Made by a program: the position numbers and the translations under genes. The notes beneath the pieces were generated by a model. The model was not told where the DNA came from. It did no database searches and worked only from the letters and a program-made list of their open reading frames with translations. From Aradus depressus (Eukaryota > Arthropoda > Insecta > Hemiptera > Aradidae), in the NCBI GenBank assembly GCA_963662175.1, contig OY759223.1, positions 5,613,549-5,677,548 on the forward strand: a stretch of DNA of 64,000 nucleotides, given 5' to 3'. This document shows positions 21,411-31,950 of this stretch, one piece after another; the first letter of the stretch is position 1, and each line of letters opens with the position of its first letter.

Positions 21411-21510
21411 TAGTAATATAATATATTCCAATAGTGTTTTCTTTATATATATATATTTTTTTTTGTCTTCTCAGGTATTTTCTCTAAACAAAGATCACAT
21501 ATAATTGTGG

Positions 21511-21570
21511 GAGAGGGCGCCGGTAGCTCAGTGGTATGCGTGCTTGCCTTCTGAGGTCCTTAGTTTATTA
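21511..21570 (+). repeat. SINE-A 5' fragment lacking the B box
   Basis: GAGGGCGCCGGTAGCTCAG with an intact A box, then a jump from CTTCTGAG straight to GTCCTTAGTTTATT, deleting the B box. Confidence 0.72.
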
Positions 21571-21769
21571 CTTACTCGTTAAAAACCAACAATTGCCTAA
21601 TACCCATTCAGTATAAAATATAAGATTCCCTCTCGAAAGGAGGCCGACTTGGAACCCTCACACAAGATCGGCCATCTTACATTCCTGTAGAGCCTTTTGC
21701 ATTTGCCATTCTAAATTATACCATCTTCAATCACCAACCTCTCTGCAATTTTGGTTTACAGACTTACAA

Positions 21770-21918
21770 TCCTTATGGTCTCACCATGGTTTGCGGGTTC
21801 GAATCCCGATCTGGAGTGAGTTTTATTTCGTAGATAGAACTCCCTCCCGGAGTCATGGATGTCTTAAATAATTATATATAACACATTGACATGTCTAATA
21901 TGCACCGTACATAAAGCC
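21770..21918 (+). repeat. SINE-B with A-run
   Basis: B box GGGTTCGAATCCCG, 'aactccctcccggagtcatgg', tail 'atgcaccgtacataaagcc', then an A-run of about 21 (21920-21940). The 5' head is truncated. The remaining sequence from 21571 to 22548 has T/A runs and no gene I recognise. Confidence 0.72.
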
Positions 21919-22548
21919 AAAAAAAAAAAAAAAAAAAAAAACTTACAATCCAAAATTTGTAATCAAAACTTCCCCCACGTTTCTCTAAGAAGGTTATAGA
22001 GACTTTGGCAGAGAGATAACCTGCTATGAAGCGATGCCATGGGGATTCCGCGCTGGGTGTTCTTTCTCTCGAGCCTTCCATGTAATTTTTTTTTTCTAAC
22101 CTACATATCGTCGGCCTAAACGTGATAACTCGTGAGCGACATATTTCCGAAAATCGTTTTTTTTTTCAAAAAAAAAGAAAAAAAAAAAACTTTATTGATC
22201 TAGTGGGACCTCGGGTACTACATAAAACGAAAATAACAATGAAATATGGTTTGAAGAACCGTACCTTGCAAAAGAAATGGGAACGAAATTCTGGTGAAAC
22301 CTGGTAACTCCTTTAAGTAGGTAAGTACATTAATTCTTTACTTGGATTTGGAAACAGACTTAAAAACAATTCATGGCATGCATATACATCTCACTTAATA
22401 CAAATGTCGAAAAAATTGAGGTTTCCTATAAAGAATTTTTTTTAATCAGTTTTTTGTCTCTCCTGTAAAGTTGGCTTTTTGCACATACGAGGTATCACGT
22501 TTAGACTGACGATATATAGACAGGTTAGAAAAAAAAATATATATATAG

Positions 22549-22572
22549 AGGGCGCCGGATCGCTCAACTATA
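22549..22572 (+). repeat. SINE-A head, minimal fragment
   Basis: GAGGGCGCCGGATCGCTCA only; it diverges immediately afterwards. Confidence 0.5.
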
Positions 22573-22699
22573 ACTGAATATGGTGTCAAAACCTGTACTT
22601 TATGCATAAACTATTTTTATGGAATAACCAACATTTCAAAAAATAAGTTAGTTTTATTTATCAGTAGTTTTAAACAAAAAAAAATTATATTTATTGTTA

Positions 22700-22757
22700 C
22701 TCATGCCCGGGCTTTAACTACGAGGTCATATCGCCTACTACCAGAGCGCTCTTTTGG
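22700..22757 (-). repeat. SINE-A 3' fragment
   Basis: Minus orientation: CATGCCCGGGCTTTAACTAC through 'cctactaccagagcgctctt'. The 370 bases that follow (22758-23130) are AT-rich with no recognised feature. Confidence 0.75.
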
Positions 22758-23130
22758 TTGTGCACTTTCTTACAATGACTTGATTTAAAATGAACAAATA
22801 ATCTTAGTTTTAGTGTAGCCCACAGATAGCAGCACCTATTGGAATGCTACAATTTTCCATTCGTGGAATATAGTTACTAATTTCATTAAATCCAAAAATG
22901 AAAATAACAAATTAATTTCTGATTGGTGTCTCTCTATAGTATATAATTTTTCGTTGGCAACACCATGTAAATCCTAATAATTTTTAGCACTGAGAAAGTT
23001 GTGTTATTGCAAAGTAAACCTACACTCTATATAACATGTTATATCAATATTGCCTTACATATTATATATTACACTTTTATTACATTACAATTAATAACAA
23101 ATGTACAATTTTTGTAAAGTAAAATATAAT

Positions 23131-23450
23131 GAGTGTGCCGATAGCTCAGTGGTATGTGTGCTTACTTACTTAGCTCAAGACTGCGGGTTCGAAACCCGGC
23201 CGAGGTCTTTAGGCTTTTATCTGAAAGGTGAACTAACCTTGAGCATGCCGTCCTTCGGATGGGACGTTAAGCGATGGTCTCGAGCCTGTGCCATGTCAGA
23301 TACTCTTAAAGATTTCTATATTTCAGGTGAATAAACCAGAATAGTCAAAATTTAGGACTCTCATAGTAGAGTCGGACTCATGTCCACCAGAGTGACGAAA
23401 GAGCGCTCTGGTAGTAGGCGACATGACCACGTCGTTAAAGCCCGGACTTG
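23131..23450 (+). repeat. SINE-A, near full length
   Basis: A box TAGCTCAGTGGTATG, perfect B box GGGTTCGAAACCC, complete body and 3' part to AAAGCCCGGACTTG. The head begins GAGTGTGCCG rather than GAGGGCGCCG. Confidence 0.85.
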
Positions 23451-23624
23451 TTTTTAAAAAAAGTATAAGTAATAAATAAAAATTGTTACATCCACAGCTA
23501 TAGGCAGAGTTCCCCCACCCCTAAAGGTCAGTCCAATGTACGTTATTGTTTTATTTATTCATTTATATATTTTTTTATTTATACTTTTTAAACATTGATT
23601 AATCTTGATACATGATTAATCTAT

Positions 23625-24062
23625 ATACATATTATTTTTCATATATTGTTATAGTTACATTGTTTTCTTTCTTTTCTATATCTCGCACATTGGGACCTGA
23701 TGATGGGAAACATCGTTGAGATAAAAACACTTCCTAAGAGTTTTTTTTTTTTTTTTTTTTTGAAAAATATTTATTTTAATTTTTATTAAATTGAAAAATG
23801 TGTCTACTTATTATAAACGTATCTTGTATTAATTTTTTTTATATACTCATATATTTTTAAGTATTTATTTGTTCAGTTTTTATTAATTTCATTTTACTTT
23901 TTTTAATAGTTTTGTTATTACTACTAATCATGCGTGTGTTAGACTCAAGTAGTTATAAATCTAATTTATAAGCTATCTTAATGTATAAATTCTTTTGACG
24001 TATCCTATAACCATGTATTGGTTTAACGGAAATAAATTTATTATTATTATTATTATTATTAT
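23625..24062 (+). repeat. LINE-like 3' tail ending in (ATT)n, with hammerhead-like remnant
   Basis: A conserved block shared with 38195-38582 and, reversed, 53462-53912. In order: 'attgttttctttctttt', CCTGATGATGGGAAACATCG, a T19 run, 'ttatttgttcagtttttatt', 'ccatgtattggtttaacgg', then AATAAATTTATTATTATT. The other two copies have a stem insert between CTGATGA and GAAAC; here it is deleted. (ATT)n ends are typical of some non-LTR element families. No coding part is attached. Confidence 0.6.
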
Positions 24063-24117
24063 ACGAAGTATGTGACCCGACCTCCTATATATTCTATACA
24101 TTAAATTGAGTTTTAAC

Positions 24118-24193
24118 AGAAACGATCGATTAGGTTTGGAGGGAGAGCAAAACATAATTGATTTATTTGAATTGGGTGATTCACTGACGACTT
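24118..24193 (-). repeat. TACTTCCCCAG-family end fragment
   Basis: Minus orientation: 'aacgatcgattaggtttgg', 'gagagcaaaacataattga', GTGATTCACTGACGAC. The GGGGAAGTA core is missing. The stretch 24194-24985 is very A/T-rich with no gene seen. Confidence 0.5.
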
Positions 24194-24985
24194 GTTATTA
24201 TGGAAAGATCATAAATGCGTTTAATTTACTGACAATACTCATTAAACCCATTTTGTCGCAGCAATAATGTTCAAATCAATTTTTCTTATCATTAAAATAA
24301 CTTTAATTGTTTGTTTTTTAATTTTTGAAATTAAAAAAAAAAATTTTTTTACATATTTATATTAATAAATATTTTTTAAACATGTATATGTTTTTTTAAT
24401 TTTACCCATCTTATTCTGGGACCTCGGTGTGAGTTGGAAAGCTTTTTTTTTCATTTTTGTCAAAATGAAAAAAATGGATTAATGTTTTTTCCCCTGAACC
24501 CTTCAATTATATGTCTCATTTATTCGATGTCATTAAACTTCATAATTTATAGACAATTTTTTTTTTGATTTTCTGAGTTGTGGTGGATTGAAATAATTTT
24601 GCCGCTACACTCCTCAATTGGTTTTTATAAAATTAATTTTACATTCAATTTGTCAATAATTATTGATTGATGTTTACCAGTCTTACTTTGTACACAAAAA
24701 TTAATTATCTTCTTGTTAATTGATGTTTAATAGTAAGCAAAGTGGATATAAATTGGTTGAAGAACATGAGGTACACTGGTGCTGCGACCTAGGAGGAACT
24801 TGTCAAACTAAATGGATTTAGGGACAATTTAAATGACAATTTCAAAACTAACAAGCTGAGAATAATCCTTCAGAAAAAAAATATATATTATAAATATATT
24901 TAATATGTTTATTATATATATATATTAAAGAAAGTATTATATATATAATAATTATATTAATTCGTTTTGAAGGAAGACCAGAGTT

Positions 24986-25375
24986 ATATGAGGAGTTTGG
25001 AGCCAGAGCGGACCAACTGGTTGAAACTGAACAGGAAGAAAATGGCAATTGAAAATTGAGTACATTTTGTTTATCTCCATAAATGGGCCCCAAATATTTA
25101 TTTATATTTGAAATTTTAGAATAGTATCGGATGAGTGATCCCTTTTTGTGTTCTATAAAGTTTTTGAAGGACGTATGATCCATTGTGACTTTGAAAATAT
25201 ATGCACAAAATACTTGTGGACTAAACTTACAGTGCTGCTATCTATCACTGAAGTGAAGAAACTAAGTGATCCACACTGGTTTTGAAAAAGGGAACCTATG
25301 CCAACATCACGATGGTAATAACTCATTTTCCGAAAAATTGTGGGTTGGTCCGCTCTGGCTCCAAACTCCTCATAT
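24986..25375. mobile_element. Small element with 32-bp perfect terminal inverted repeats
   Basis: ATATGAGGAGTTTGGAGCCA (start of the 32-base arm, 24986-25017) returns as an exact reverse complement at 25344-25375. The 390-bp unit has no transposase and is flanked by (AT)-rich repeats that hide any target duplication. It resembles a MITE; the superfamily is unknown. Confidence 0.6.
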
Positions 25376-25470
25376 AATATAATTATTATATACTACCTAT
25401 ATATAATAATTATATTATAATATTATAAATATATTATATGCATTAATATGTTATATATATATATATATAG
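25376..25470. repeat. AT-rich simple repeat
   Basis: Runs of TATATA and ATAATTATTATA directly after the terminal-repeat element. A similar tract precedes it (24885-24960). Confidence 0.8.
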
Positions 25471-25474
25471 ATAG

Positions 25475-25720
25475 GTAAATCATCAGCAATGTACTTCCCC
25501 AGCACGAATTAACCGTTTTACTTTTTTTGCTCTCCCTCTAAAACTAATAACCATTTGGGCTAAAAATTAATAGTAGATTTACATAGAGGCTTCTGAATAG
25601 ATATACTAATGTTTGTGTCGATACATTCAATACATTGGCAGTTATTAGAGTTTTTTTAGTTTCTCTCTAATTCCTCTCTTCCCTGTGAACAATTTGGGAG
25701 AAAATCAATAGGTGAAATGA
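25475..25720 (+). repeat. TACTTCCCCAG-family repeat
   Basis: AATGTACTTCCCCAGCACGA, then 'cgatacattcaatacattgg' and 'ttattagagttttt'. Confidence 0.72.
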
Positions 25721-25729
25721 AAAAAAATT

Positions 25730-25932
25730 GAGCACTTCGTCCTTCGGATGGGACGTTAAACGATAGTCCGGAGCCTGGGCTACGTTCAGTACTCCATACA
25801 GACATGTAGGTACCTCAAGTAGGTAACTAAACCTTGGTAGGTAAAATTTTGGACTCCCATTATAAAGTAGGATTCATGTCCACCAGGGCGATATAACCTC
25901 ATGGTTAAAGCCCGGGCAAGAGTCACAAAAAC
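25730..25932 (+). repeat. SINE-A, 5'-truncated, variant subfamily
   Basis: Starts at GAGCACTTCGTCCTTCGG. It has a variant middle ('gtaggtaactaaaccttgg') shared with 61255-61550 and 61658-61815, marking a second SINE-A subfamily. Confidence 0.75.
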
Positions 25933-26064
25933 AACAATTACTAAGACCTTTTACCTTCAGAAGACAACTTCGCTCCCATTTTTTCTTGTGCAGGGGTCTC
26001 ACCCACCTTGAATCTGAAAAAAAAAAAAAAAAAAATAGTTAAAAATTAATAGTAATTTTCCTTT

Positions 26065-26345
26065 TTTCTAGAAGAAAGTTGTCGTTGAATCAACCGAAAA
26101 TGTACTTCCCCAGAACGAATTAATCAATTAACTTTTCGCTCCCCTCCAAAACCAGTCTACCGATGGAGCTAATATTCAACAGTTGACTTACGTAGGAGCT
26201 CCTAAATCCTTATACTAAATTTTGTACCGATAAATTCATTACAATTCAGTTATAGGAGTTTTTGGCTTAGGCCTCACCTAACCCCCCCCCCCCCCCCCCC
26301 TGGGCCGATTTGGCTGAAAATCGACACGTGTTGTCCTTATAGAAT
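26065..26345 (+). repeat. TACTTCCCCAG-family repeat with C20 run
   Basis: AATGTACTTCCCCAGAACGA start, module phrases, then a C run (26282-26300) in place of part of the module. 26346-26700 is unassigned, with a (GA)n tract at 26571-26597 and C runs at 26631-26643. Confidence 0.68.
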
Positions 26346-26701
26346 AAAGCTGAACTCCCTTTTCTCTCTACGCCATTGCAATATTACACAGACAGCTAAG
26401 AAGACAATCGTTGGCAGCAAGGTGACCCCCACCTCACACCTTATCAGAGACATGCCTTATCATCAGGATGGTAAACTTAACAATTGTATACAGAATATAA
26501 AATTTTACAACCTCACCACAACATAGCCAAGGATCATAATTTATTTCTTCTTTAGCCTAGTTACAAGGAGAGAGAGAGAGAGAGAGACAGAGAAAACCAC
26601 AATTGCACAACACGGATATAAATACAGATCCCCCCCCCCCCCACCCCCATAAAGAATTATTATAAATTATAGCTTATTTGTTTATAATGAGAGAAAAAAA
26701 A

Positions 26702-27398
26702 AAGTTGAATCAATTAACATTTCGTCCTCCCCCCCTCCCCCCCCCCCCCCCCTCTTTAAAAACGATTCTCTCAATAGTTAACATACATAGGGACTCCTAG
26801 ATCCTCATACTAATTTATAAGTAAATTTATTACAAAGGACAGTTATTAGGGTTTTTAACTTGAGCCCCCTCACATGAACCCCCACATTAAGCCGATATCG
26901 CTGAAGTTTGACAGATATCGTCCTCATTTTGAATATAAATATGAAATTTCATATCGATAGATTCATTGCAACGGCAGCTATTTGAGTTTTTCAGTTAAGC
27001 GCCTCCCCAAATCCCCCCTCCCCTTTGACCGACTTGACTGAAAATCGATAGGTATTGCCTTATGAGGTTTTTGTCATTCATATAAAATTTCGTGTCAATA
27101 CATTCATTCTATCGGCAGTTATTAGAGTGTTTACGTTAAGACTCCTTCTCTTTGGTCGATTTGGCTGAAAAACAATGGATGTCGTCATTAGAGGGTTCTG
27201 GGTTCATATAAAAAATTTCGTGTCGATATATTCATTCTATCGGGAGTTATCGCGTTCCCAGACACACACAGAGAGACATTTTAATTCATTTTTGGAATCT
27301 AGAGGTCGGAAAGCATAAAATGCTTTTGAAAACAAAGCATGGATTATTGATCGATTACATAACTTCCCCTATACTTCGTATAACTGGAGAAGTAAAAA
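26702..27398 (+). repeat. TACTTCCCCAG-family repeat, long copy
   Basis: About 700 bp. Four internal modules of roughly 140 bp, each with 'attcatt..atcggcag..ttattagag' and 'tggctgaaaatcgatagg', then the 3' end ATAACTTCCCCTATACTTCG ... GGAGAAGTAAAA. A C-rich run (26729-26752) lies near the start. The best copy for seeing the modular plan. Confidence 0.75.
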
Positions 27399-27437
27399 GA
27401 TTGACAAGCCTGACTTGCATTAATTTCTTTAAATAAA

Positions 27438-27709
27438 GAAAATAAAACAATATAAATCTTTAAATTGGAATATTATATAAATCAAAAAAATATTAAATAA
27501 CAATATAAATCTTTAAATTGAAAGATTGTATAAATCAAAAAATATATAAAATAATATATAACAATATAAATCTTTTAATTGGAAGATTATATAAATCAAA
27601 AAAATATAAAATAACAATATAAATCGGAAGATTATATAAATCAAAAAAATATTAAATAATAATCTAAATCGAAAGATTATATAAATAAAAAAATATATAA
27701 AAAATATAA

Positions 27710-27720
<11 letters not shown>
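27438..27720. repeat. ~57-bp AT-rich tandem repeat
   Basis: About five units built on CAATATAAATCTTTAAATTG and 'ataaatcaaaaaaatattaa', followed by a T22 run next to the exon at 27741. Confidence 0.75.
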
Positions 27721-27740
<20 letters not shown>

Positions 27741-27899
27741 CTTGGTGAAGACGAGGTTGACCACGCTGAAGACGAGGTTGAGCACGCCAATAAAGAGAGC
27801 AACTCCATGACAGTGAGACAACTTATACTGTCGACGGATAGCTCTCTTGATAGCGCGTACCCAGACATTCCTGACCAAGGAGAGGAACCATAGAACCAT
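27741..27899 (-). CDS. LAPTM4/5-like four-helix protein, probable first coding exon
   Basis: Minus-strand frame of 53 codons from ATG at 27899: basic N-terminus (VRAIKRAIRRQYKLSHCH), then a hydrophobic span (GVALFIGVLNLVFSVVNLVF) ending in TK. It ends in phase 0, as exon 13678-13816 needs. The base pair after the exon is AT, not GT, and is followed at once by a 22-A run. So the donor is mutated, mis-assembled, or this exon is not used. The frame also stays open upstream to 27974, right after a CTCTGCAG acceptor, so the true exon may be longer or the start may lie elsewhere. The locus is much more GC-rich than its flanks. Confidence 0.5.
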
Positions 27900-28069
27900 A
27901 GATGAGTTGAAGGAGGTGCCTGCCGAAGAGGTCGGAGCTGGCGATCTTCTTGAAGTAGGAGTGGCTTGGGGCGTCTGCAGAGAATGGAGTCTGGTGGAGT
28001 TCCGTGCAGGATACTGGGGGCCATTCTACAAACAGCCATAAGAAAACATTTGGATTATTGTCTATAGGG

Positions 28070-28540
28070 GAATATGGTATAGGGGAAGTTATGCAATCAG
28101 TCAGTTGTGCAATCGATTTTTCGAAAATGAAAAAAAAAAATTACTCGGTGAATCATCGGTTGGGCTAAAACTCAATATTACATAGTAGTGGCTTCTGAAT
28201 CTTCTAAATTTTGTATCGATACATTCATTATAGGAGAAGTTATGAAATCGGTAAAAAAAATCGATTGTGACTTTTCACCGATATCTGATGCAAAAAAGAA
28301 AACAAAATTTCATGTGAACATGAAAACTCCCGATAGAATGTGTATTTAGAACCCTGTAAGGACCTTTTCAGCCAAATCGGCCAGAGCCGATCCCAAAATT
28401 CTAATAACTGCCGATGTAATTAGGACATTCCTTATCATTTTTTGGAATAACATGAAATCCCGATAAGAACATAAAATATAATTTTTGACCGATTACATAA
28501 TGTTTCCTGCATTTTCCAACAGCTGGAGCAATAAAAGAAG
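28070..28540. repeat. TACTTCCCCAG-family fragments, back to back
   Basis: A plus fragment (28140-28240, 'cggttgggctaaaactcaat') meets a minus fragment (28240-28530) with GGAGAAGTTATGAAATCGG and the module in reverse. Confidence 0.55.
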
Positions 28541-28610
28541 TTTTATTGGATACAAGTAAATCCCTTTTATTTTCCCCCTTTTCTCCTGGCTACGCTATTG
28601 AAGTATCTAA

Positions 28611-29304
28611 AGCGGCGTTTTCCTAGCTGCAGTTTTTTTTTGCGCTGCGTAGAATCGGATAAGCCTCTTGCGTCGACAGGAACGCGCAACTGAAACACGT
28701 TGCGGATTTGTGTTTTCCTCCAAACTGAAAACGGCGCATAAACTGTTAAATGCTTTCTGGAAAGAGCTCTGTCCAAGCAATTTTCGTATTCGTTCATCAA
28801 TTTATCTCAATAATGAATCGCCTAAAAGAAAAGAAAAGGAAACTGGTTGGATTGCTGATAGCTGAACACATGATGGACGATGAAGAGGATTTCGTTCTTC
28901 TGAATTATGCTAACAGAAGGAAATCAATCAGTAATATGTCTCTGGATCGAGAGGACGAAGATGTGGCGTTCTCAAGTCTAGAGATCACTTCTTCAATCAG
29001 AAGTTCATCCTCCTCGGCACTAAAACGCGTCGACAGGAACGCGCTTGCGGCTTTTTGGCCGACCTCGGAGGCATTTTTTTTTTTTTTTAATAGAACTGGC
29101 CTTTGTTGCGCACGTACTGCGTAATAGACCCGACCATAGCCAGTCCACCTGTCACGCAGGACGTGAAACGCTGACGTACAACGCAATGCGACCTGTAGGA
29201 AAAACAAACCAATTTTTTTTCTTTATGTTGGGTCCATTGCGCATTACGTTGGACGTATTGCGCACTAAACAGCACAAAAAAAATGCAACTAGGAAAACGC
29301 GCCT
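28611..29304 (+). mobile_element. PIF/Harbinger-like non-autonomous element
   Basis: 694 bp. Terminal inverted repeats: left AGCGGCGTTTTCCTAGCTGC, right (complement) AGGCGCGTTTTCCTAGTTGC. They are flanked by TAA on both sides (28608-28610 and 29305-29307), fitting the 3-bp TWA duplication of Harbinger elements. The interior is GC-rich with tGCGCA-type words and an N-terminal transposase-like remnant (28813-29124). The nuclease part is missing. Confidence 0.6.
28813..29124 (+). pseudogene. Harbinger-type ORF, N-terminal remnant
   Basis: From ATG 28813: MNRLKEKKRKLVGLL, then an acidic block DDEEDFVLLNYANRRKS and a Ser-rich part. An acidic cluster followed by a hydrophobic and Arg-rich block is typical of the N-terminus of HARBI1-like nucleases. 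The frame runs through an F-rich T tract and stops at 29124 with no DDE domain. It lies within the terminal repeats of 28611-29304. The family call is inference from context plus this weak motif. Confidence 0.4.
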
Positions 29305-29756
29305 TAAACATTTAACCCCCCACTCCTCTATAAAATAAGCTGCCATACAAGCGCTACAACTTACCTTTCGTATGGAGCCAGGTTACAAAACAACTAAACA
29401 GAACTACTACTGTATTTAGTAGCCAGGAGAACGACAGGGACGCCTCCAATTGTTCAAACAGTAGAACCATCTGTCCTCTTTTCAAAATGGCTTCCCTCCA
29501 CATACACAAAAGGCGCTAATTTTTAAAAAATTATGAATATGCAAAGATGTGGTCCTTCGTCAATCTGTTGTAACACCTCATTGAAAACTAGTCCAACAAA
29601 CAAGTAAAAAAATAACAGAGAAAAAATAAACTAGACTTAATTTTTACTAAAACTAATATGAAGTCATTTATTATAATTTTTTTTCTCTAAAAAACTAAAT
29701 TCAGGGTGCTCAGTGGCAATAAATAAAACTGAAGCTAGAAAAATAAATTTAAAAAA
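29305..29756. other. No supported gene; possible leader exon
   Basis: Relatively GC-rich up to 29520. On the minus strand CGAAAG|GTAAGTTG (donor after 29365) could end a 5' leader exon of the LAPTM-like gene, but no acceptor partner or start could be proven. Confidence 0.3.
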
Positions 29757-30114
29757 GTCACCAGTGGATCACCAGCTATGTATTTTTCTAGCAAGCATTA
29801 CTCCATAAAGTTTTCGCTCTCCCTACAAATCCAATCGATCTTTTAGGCTAAAACTACATATTTAAATTACATAGCAGCTTGTAAGTCCTCACACTAAATT
29901 TTGTGTCGATCATCACATCTGCAGCTATTAGGATATTTGAGTCGATCTCCCCTCTTCTCTGTTCCCCCTTTCCTTTCGACCAATATCGCGAAAAATTAAT
30001 AGGTGACATCTTGCTGGGGTTTTTAATTTAAATATGAAATCTGATATCATGCAACGAATTTTTACCGATTACATAGGTAACTTTTTCTATACCTTTTATA
30101 GCTGGGGAAGTAAA
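29757..30114 (+). repeat. TACTTCCCCAG-family repeat, both ends present
   Basis: Short complete copy of 358 bp from GATCACCAGCTATGTATTTT to TATAGCTGGGGAAGTAAAA. It shows the opposing ends TAYTTYYCYAG and CTGGGGAAGTA. Confidence 0.75.
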
Positions 30115-30165
30115 ACCAGTGTGATGTGAATTAGTACTCTCATAATTATGTGTAAACGTATGTGT

Positions 30166-30412
30166 AACTCAAGATCCGTGGGTTCGAAACCCGACCGAGA
30201 CCCTTCGTTTATTTTATCTGGGAGGTCAAATAAACTTAAACACGCCGTCCTTTGGATGGGACGTTAAGCGATGGTCCCGAGCCTGTAAGATGTCAGGTAC
30301 TCGTGAAAGACCCGTGCCCTAGGTGAATAAAAATTTAGGGTAGGCAAAATTTAGGACTCCCATAGTAGGGCTTATGTCCACCAGAGAGACGAAAGAGCGC
30401 TCTGGTAGTATC
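30166..30412 (+). repeat. SINE-A, 5'-truncated
   Basis: Begins at 'aactcaagatccg', retains the B box GGGTTCGAAACCC, and lacks the A box and the last ~60 bases. Confidence 0.8.
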
Positions 30413-30514
30413 TTTTTATTTTATTCTTTTACAATTAAATTTCCTTGATTTTATTATCATATTTTCGCGATATAATTATTGTATATTGGTGATTTAATTA
30501 TAATAATGACAATT

Positions 30515-30720
30515 CAACTAATGGCTTCTGAATCCTCATACTAAATTTTGTGTCGATACATCGATTACATCAGCAGTTATTGGAATTGTTGTGTTGAGTC
30601 CCCCTCCCTTTATGTCGATTTGGCTGACAATCAATAGGAGTCATCCTTAGAGGGTTCTGGATACACATATAAAATTTAGTGTTGTTATCTTTATTGTATC
30701 GGGAGTTTTTGTGTTCAGAA
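30515..30720 (+). repeat. TACTTCCCCAG-family internal part
   Basis: One and a half modules, from 'aatggcttctgaatcctcat' to 'atcgggagtttttgtgttca'. 30721-31184 is unassigned AT-rich sequence with a T17 run (31000-31017). Confidence 0.6.
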
Positions 30721-31297
30721 GTGTGCATTAGGGTGGCCCTTATTTAGAAAAAGTTTAAATTTCTCAGACTTCCACCAGGAATTTGGTTTAGAATGCTGAA
30801 AAAATGACCCCTGAATTTTTTCAGATTTTTTTGACCATATTAACCCGTGCCTGTAAGGTTAAAGTTTAACATTGAGTTTAAATGGGGATTTTGCGATTCG
30901 AGAGACTTTAGAGCGTAACTTTTGATGCCTCGAATGGATTGTCGAATGCATTGAAAAAATGACGTAAGACCAATTACCGTTTACGTAGTCGTTATATCAT
31001 TTTTTTTTTTTTTTTTTATTATTTAATCAATTTTTATCCAATCGTTCGTTGAAGGAAGCGTTCAATTATAGTTTATTATCATAATGCATGCATAATATGC
31101 AATATGCCGTCAAGTCCTTGCAAACAGAGAAAAGGAAAGTGAACAAATGAGAAATTATCTGTTACTTTCTTAGTTTAACTTCCCCACGTGTACAAAGTAC
31201 AGAGGAAGTTCTGAAATAAGTCAGATATTCATAGTTGTAATTTTCACCACACTTTTCTTATTTTCTGACCCCCTGACACGAAAAATTGAAAAAAAAT

Positions 31298-31613
31298 ACA
31301 TGCTTGCCTTCTGAGCTCAAGGACTTAGGATCGAAACTTTTCCGAGGCCCTTAGTTTATTTTATCTGGGAGGTAAAATAAACTTAAGCACGCCGTCCTTC
31401 AGATGGGACGTTAAGCGATGGTCCCGAGCCTGTACGATGTCAGTTACTCGTTAAAAAAAACCCTACTCTAGGTGAATAAAAATTTAAGATAGGCAAAATT
31501 TATGACTCCCATAGTAGAGTCGGGCTCATGTTCACCAGAGTGACGAAAGAGCGCTCTGGTAGTAGGCGATATGACCTCGTAGTTAAAGCCCCGGGGCATG
31601 AGTCATAATAATT
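31298..31613 (+). repeat. SINE-A, head-truncated
   Basis: Starts at CATGCTTGCCTTCTGAGCTC. The B box is decayed (GGATCGAAACTTT). The body is complete to GGGGCATGAGTCATAAT. Confidence 0.82.
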
Positions 31614-31950
31614 AAATATCAAAACGAAATTTTATAGGCTTGAGGGAAAGGCTTATATAATGACGTATCGACACAAAATTTTATCCAGTACCCCCCAAAA
31701 AAACGACGCATATTGATTTTCCACAAATTCGATCTAAAAAAAGGGGGAAGTAAGACTAAATAACGTTAATCCTCTTTCTCTTCTGAGGTTCTGGGTTCAT
31801 ATATAAAATTCTGTGTTGATACATTCATTCTATCAGGAGTTATCGTGTTCACAGATACACAGAATATTTTTTTAATTTCTGAAATCAGGGGATTGGCAAA
31901 GATGAAATTTCGCTGATTTCGAGACAGATTACATAACTCTCCCTATACTT
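31614..31950. repeat. TACTTCCCCAG-family fragments in both orientations
   Basis: The minus part (31620-31745) has 'atttattttatcc'-type module words in reverse. The plus part (31775-31950) runs to 'agattacataactctcccta'. 31951-32453 holds a mildly GC-rich stretch without a supported exon. Confidence 0.5.

Noticed and set aside
23690..23730. Calling this copy an active hammerhead
   Set aside because: Stem II is deleted here (CTGATGATGGGAAACATCG), so the core cannot form.
27737..28041. Alternative minus (100 codons) and plus (64 codons) frames over the first exon
   Set aside because: The minus alternative gives a Ser-rich low-complexity product and does not splice in phase with the next exon; the plus frame is its shadow.
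29365..29470. Minus-strand ATG frame of 35 codons ending at a good GTAAGT donor
   Set aside because: Its phase 1 end does not join the frame of 27741-27899. It may at best be an untranslated leader exon.
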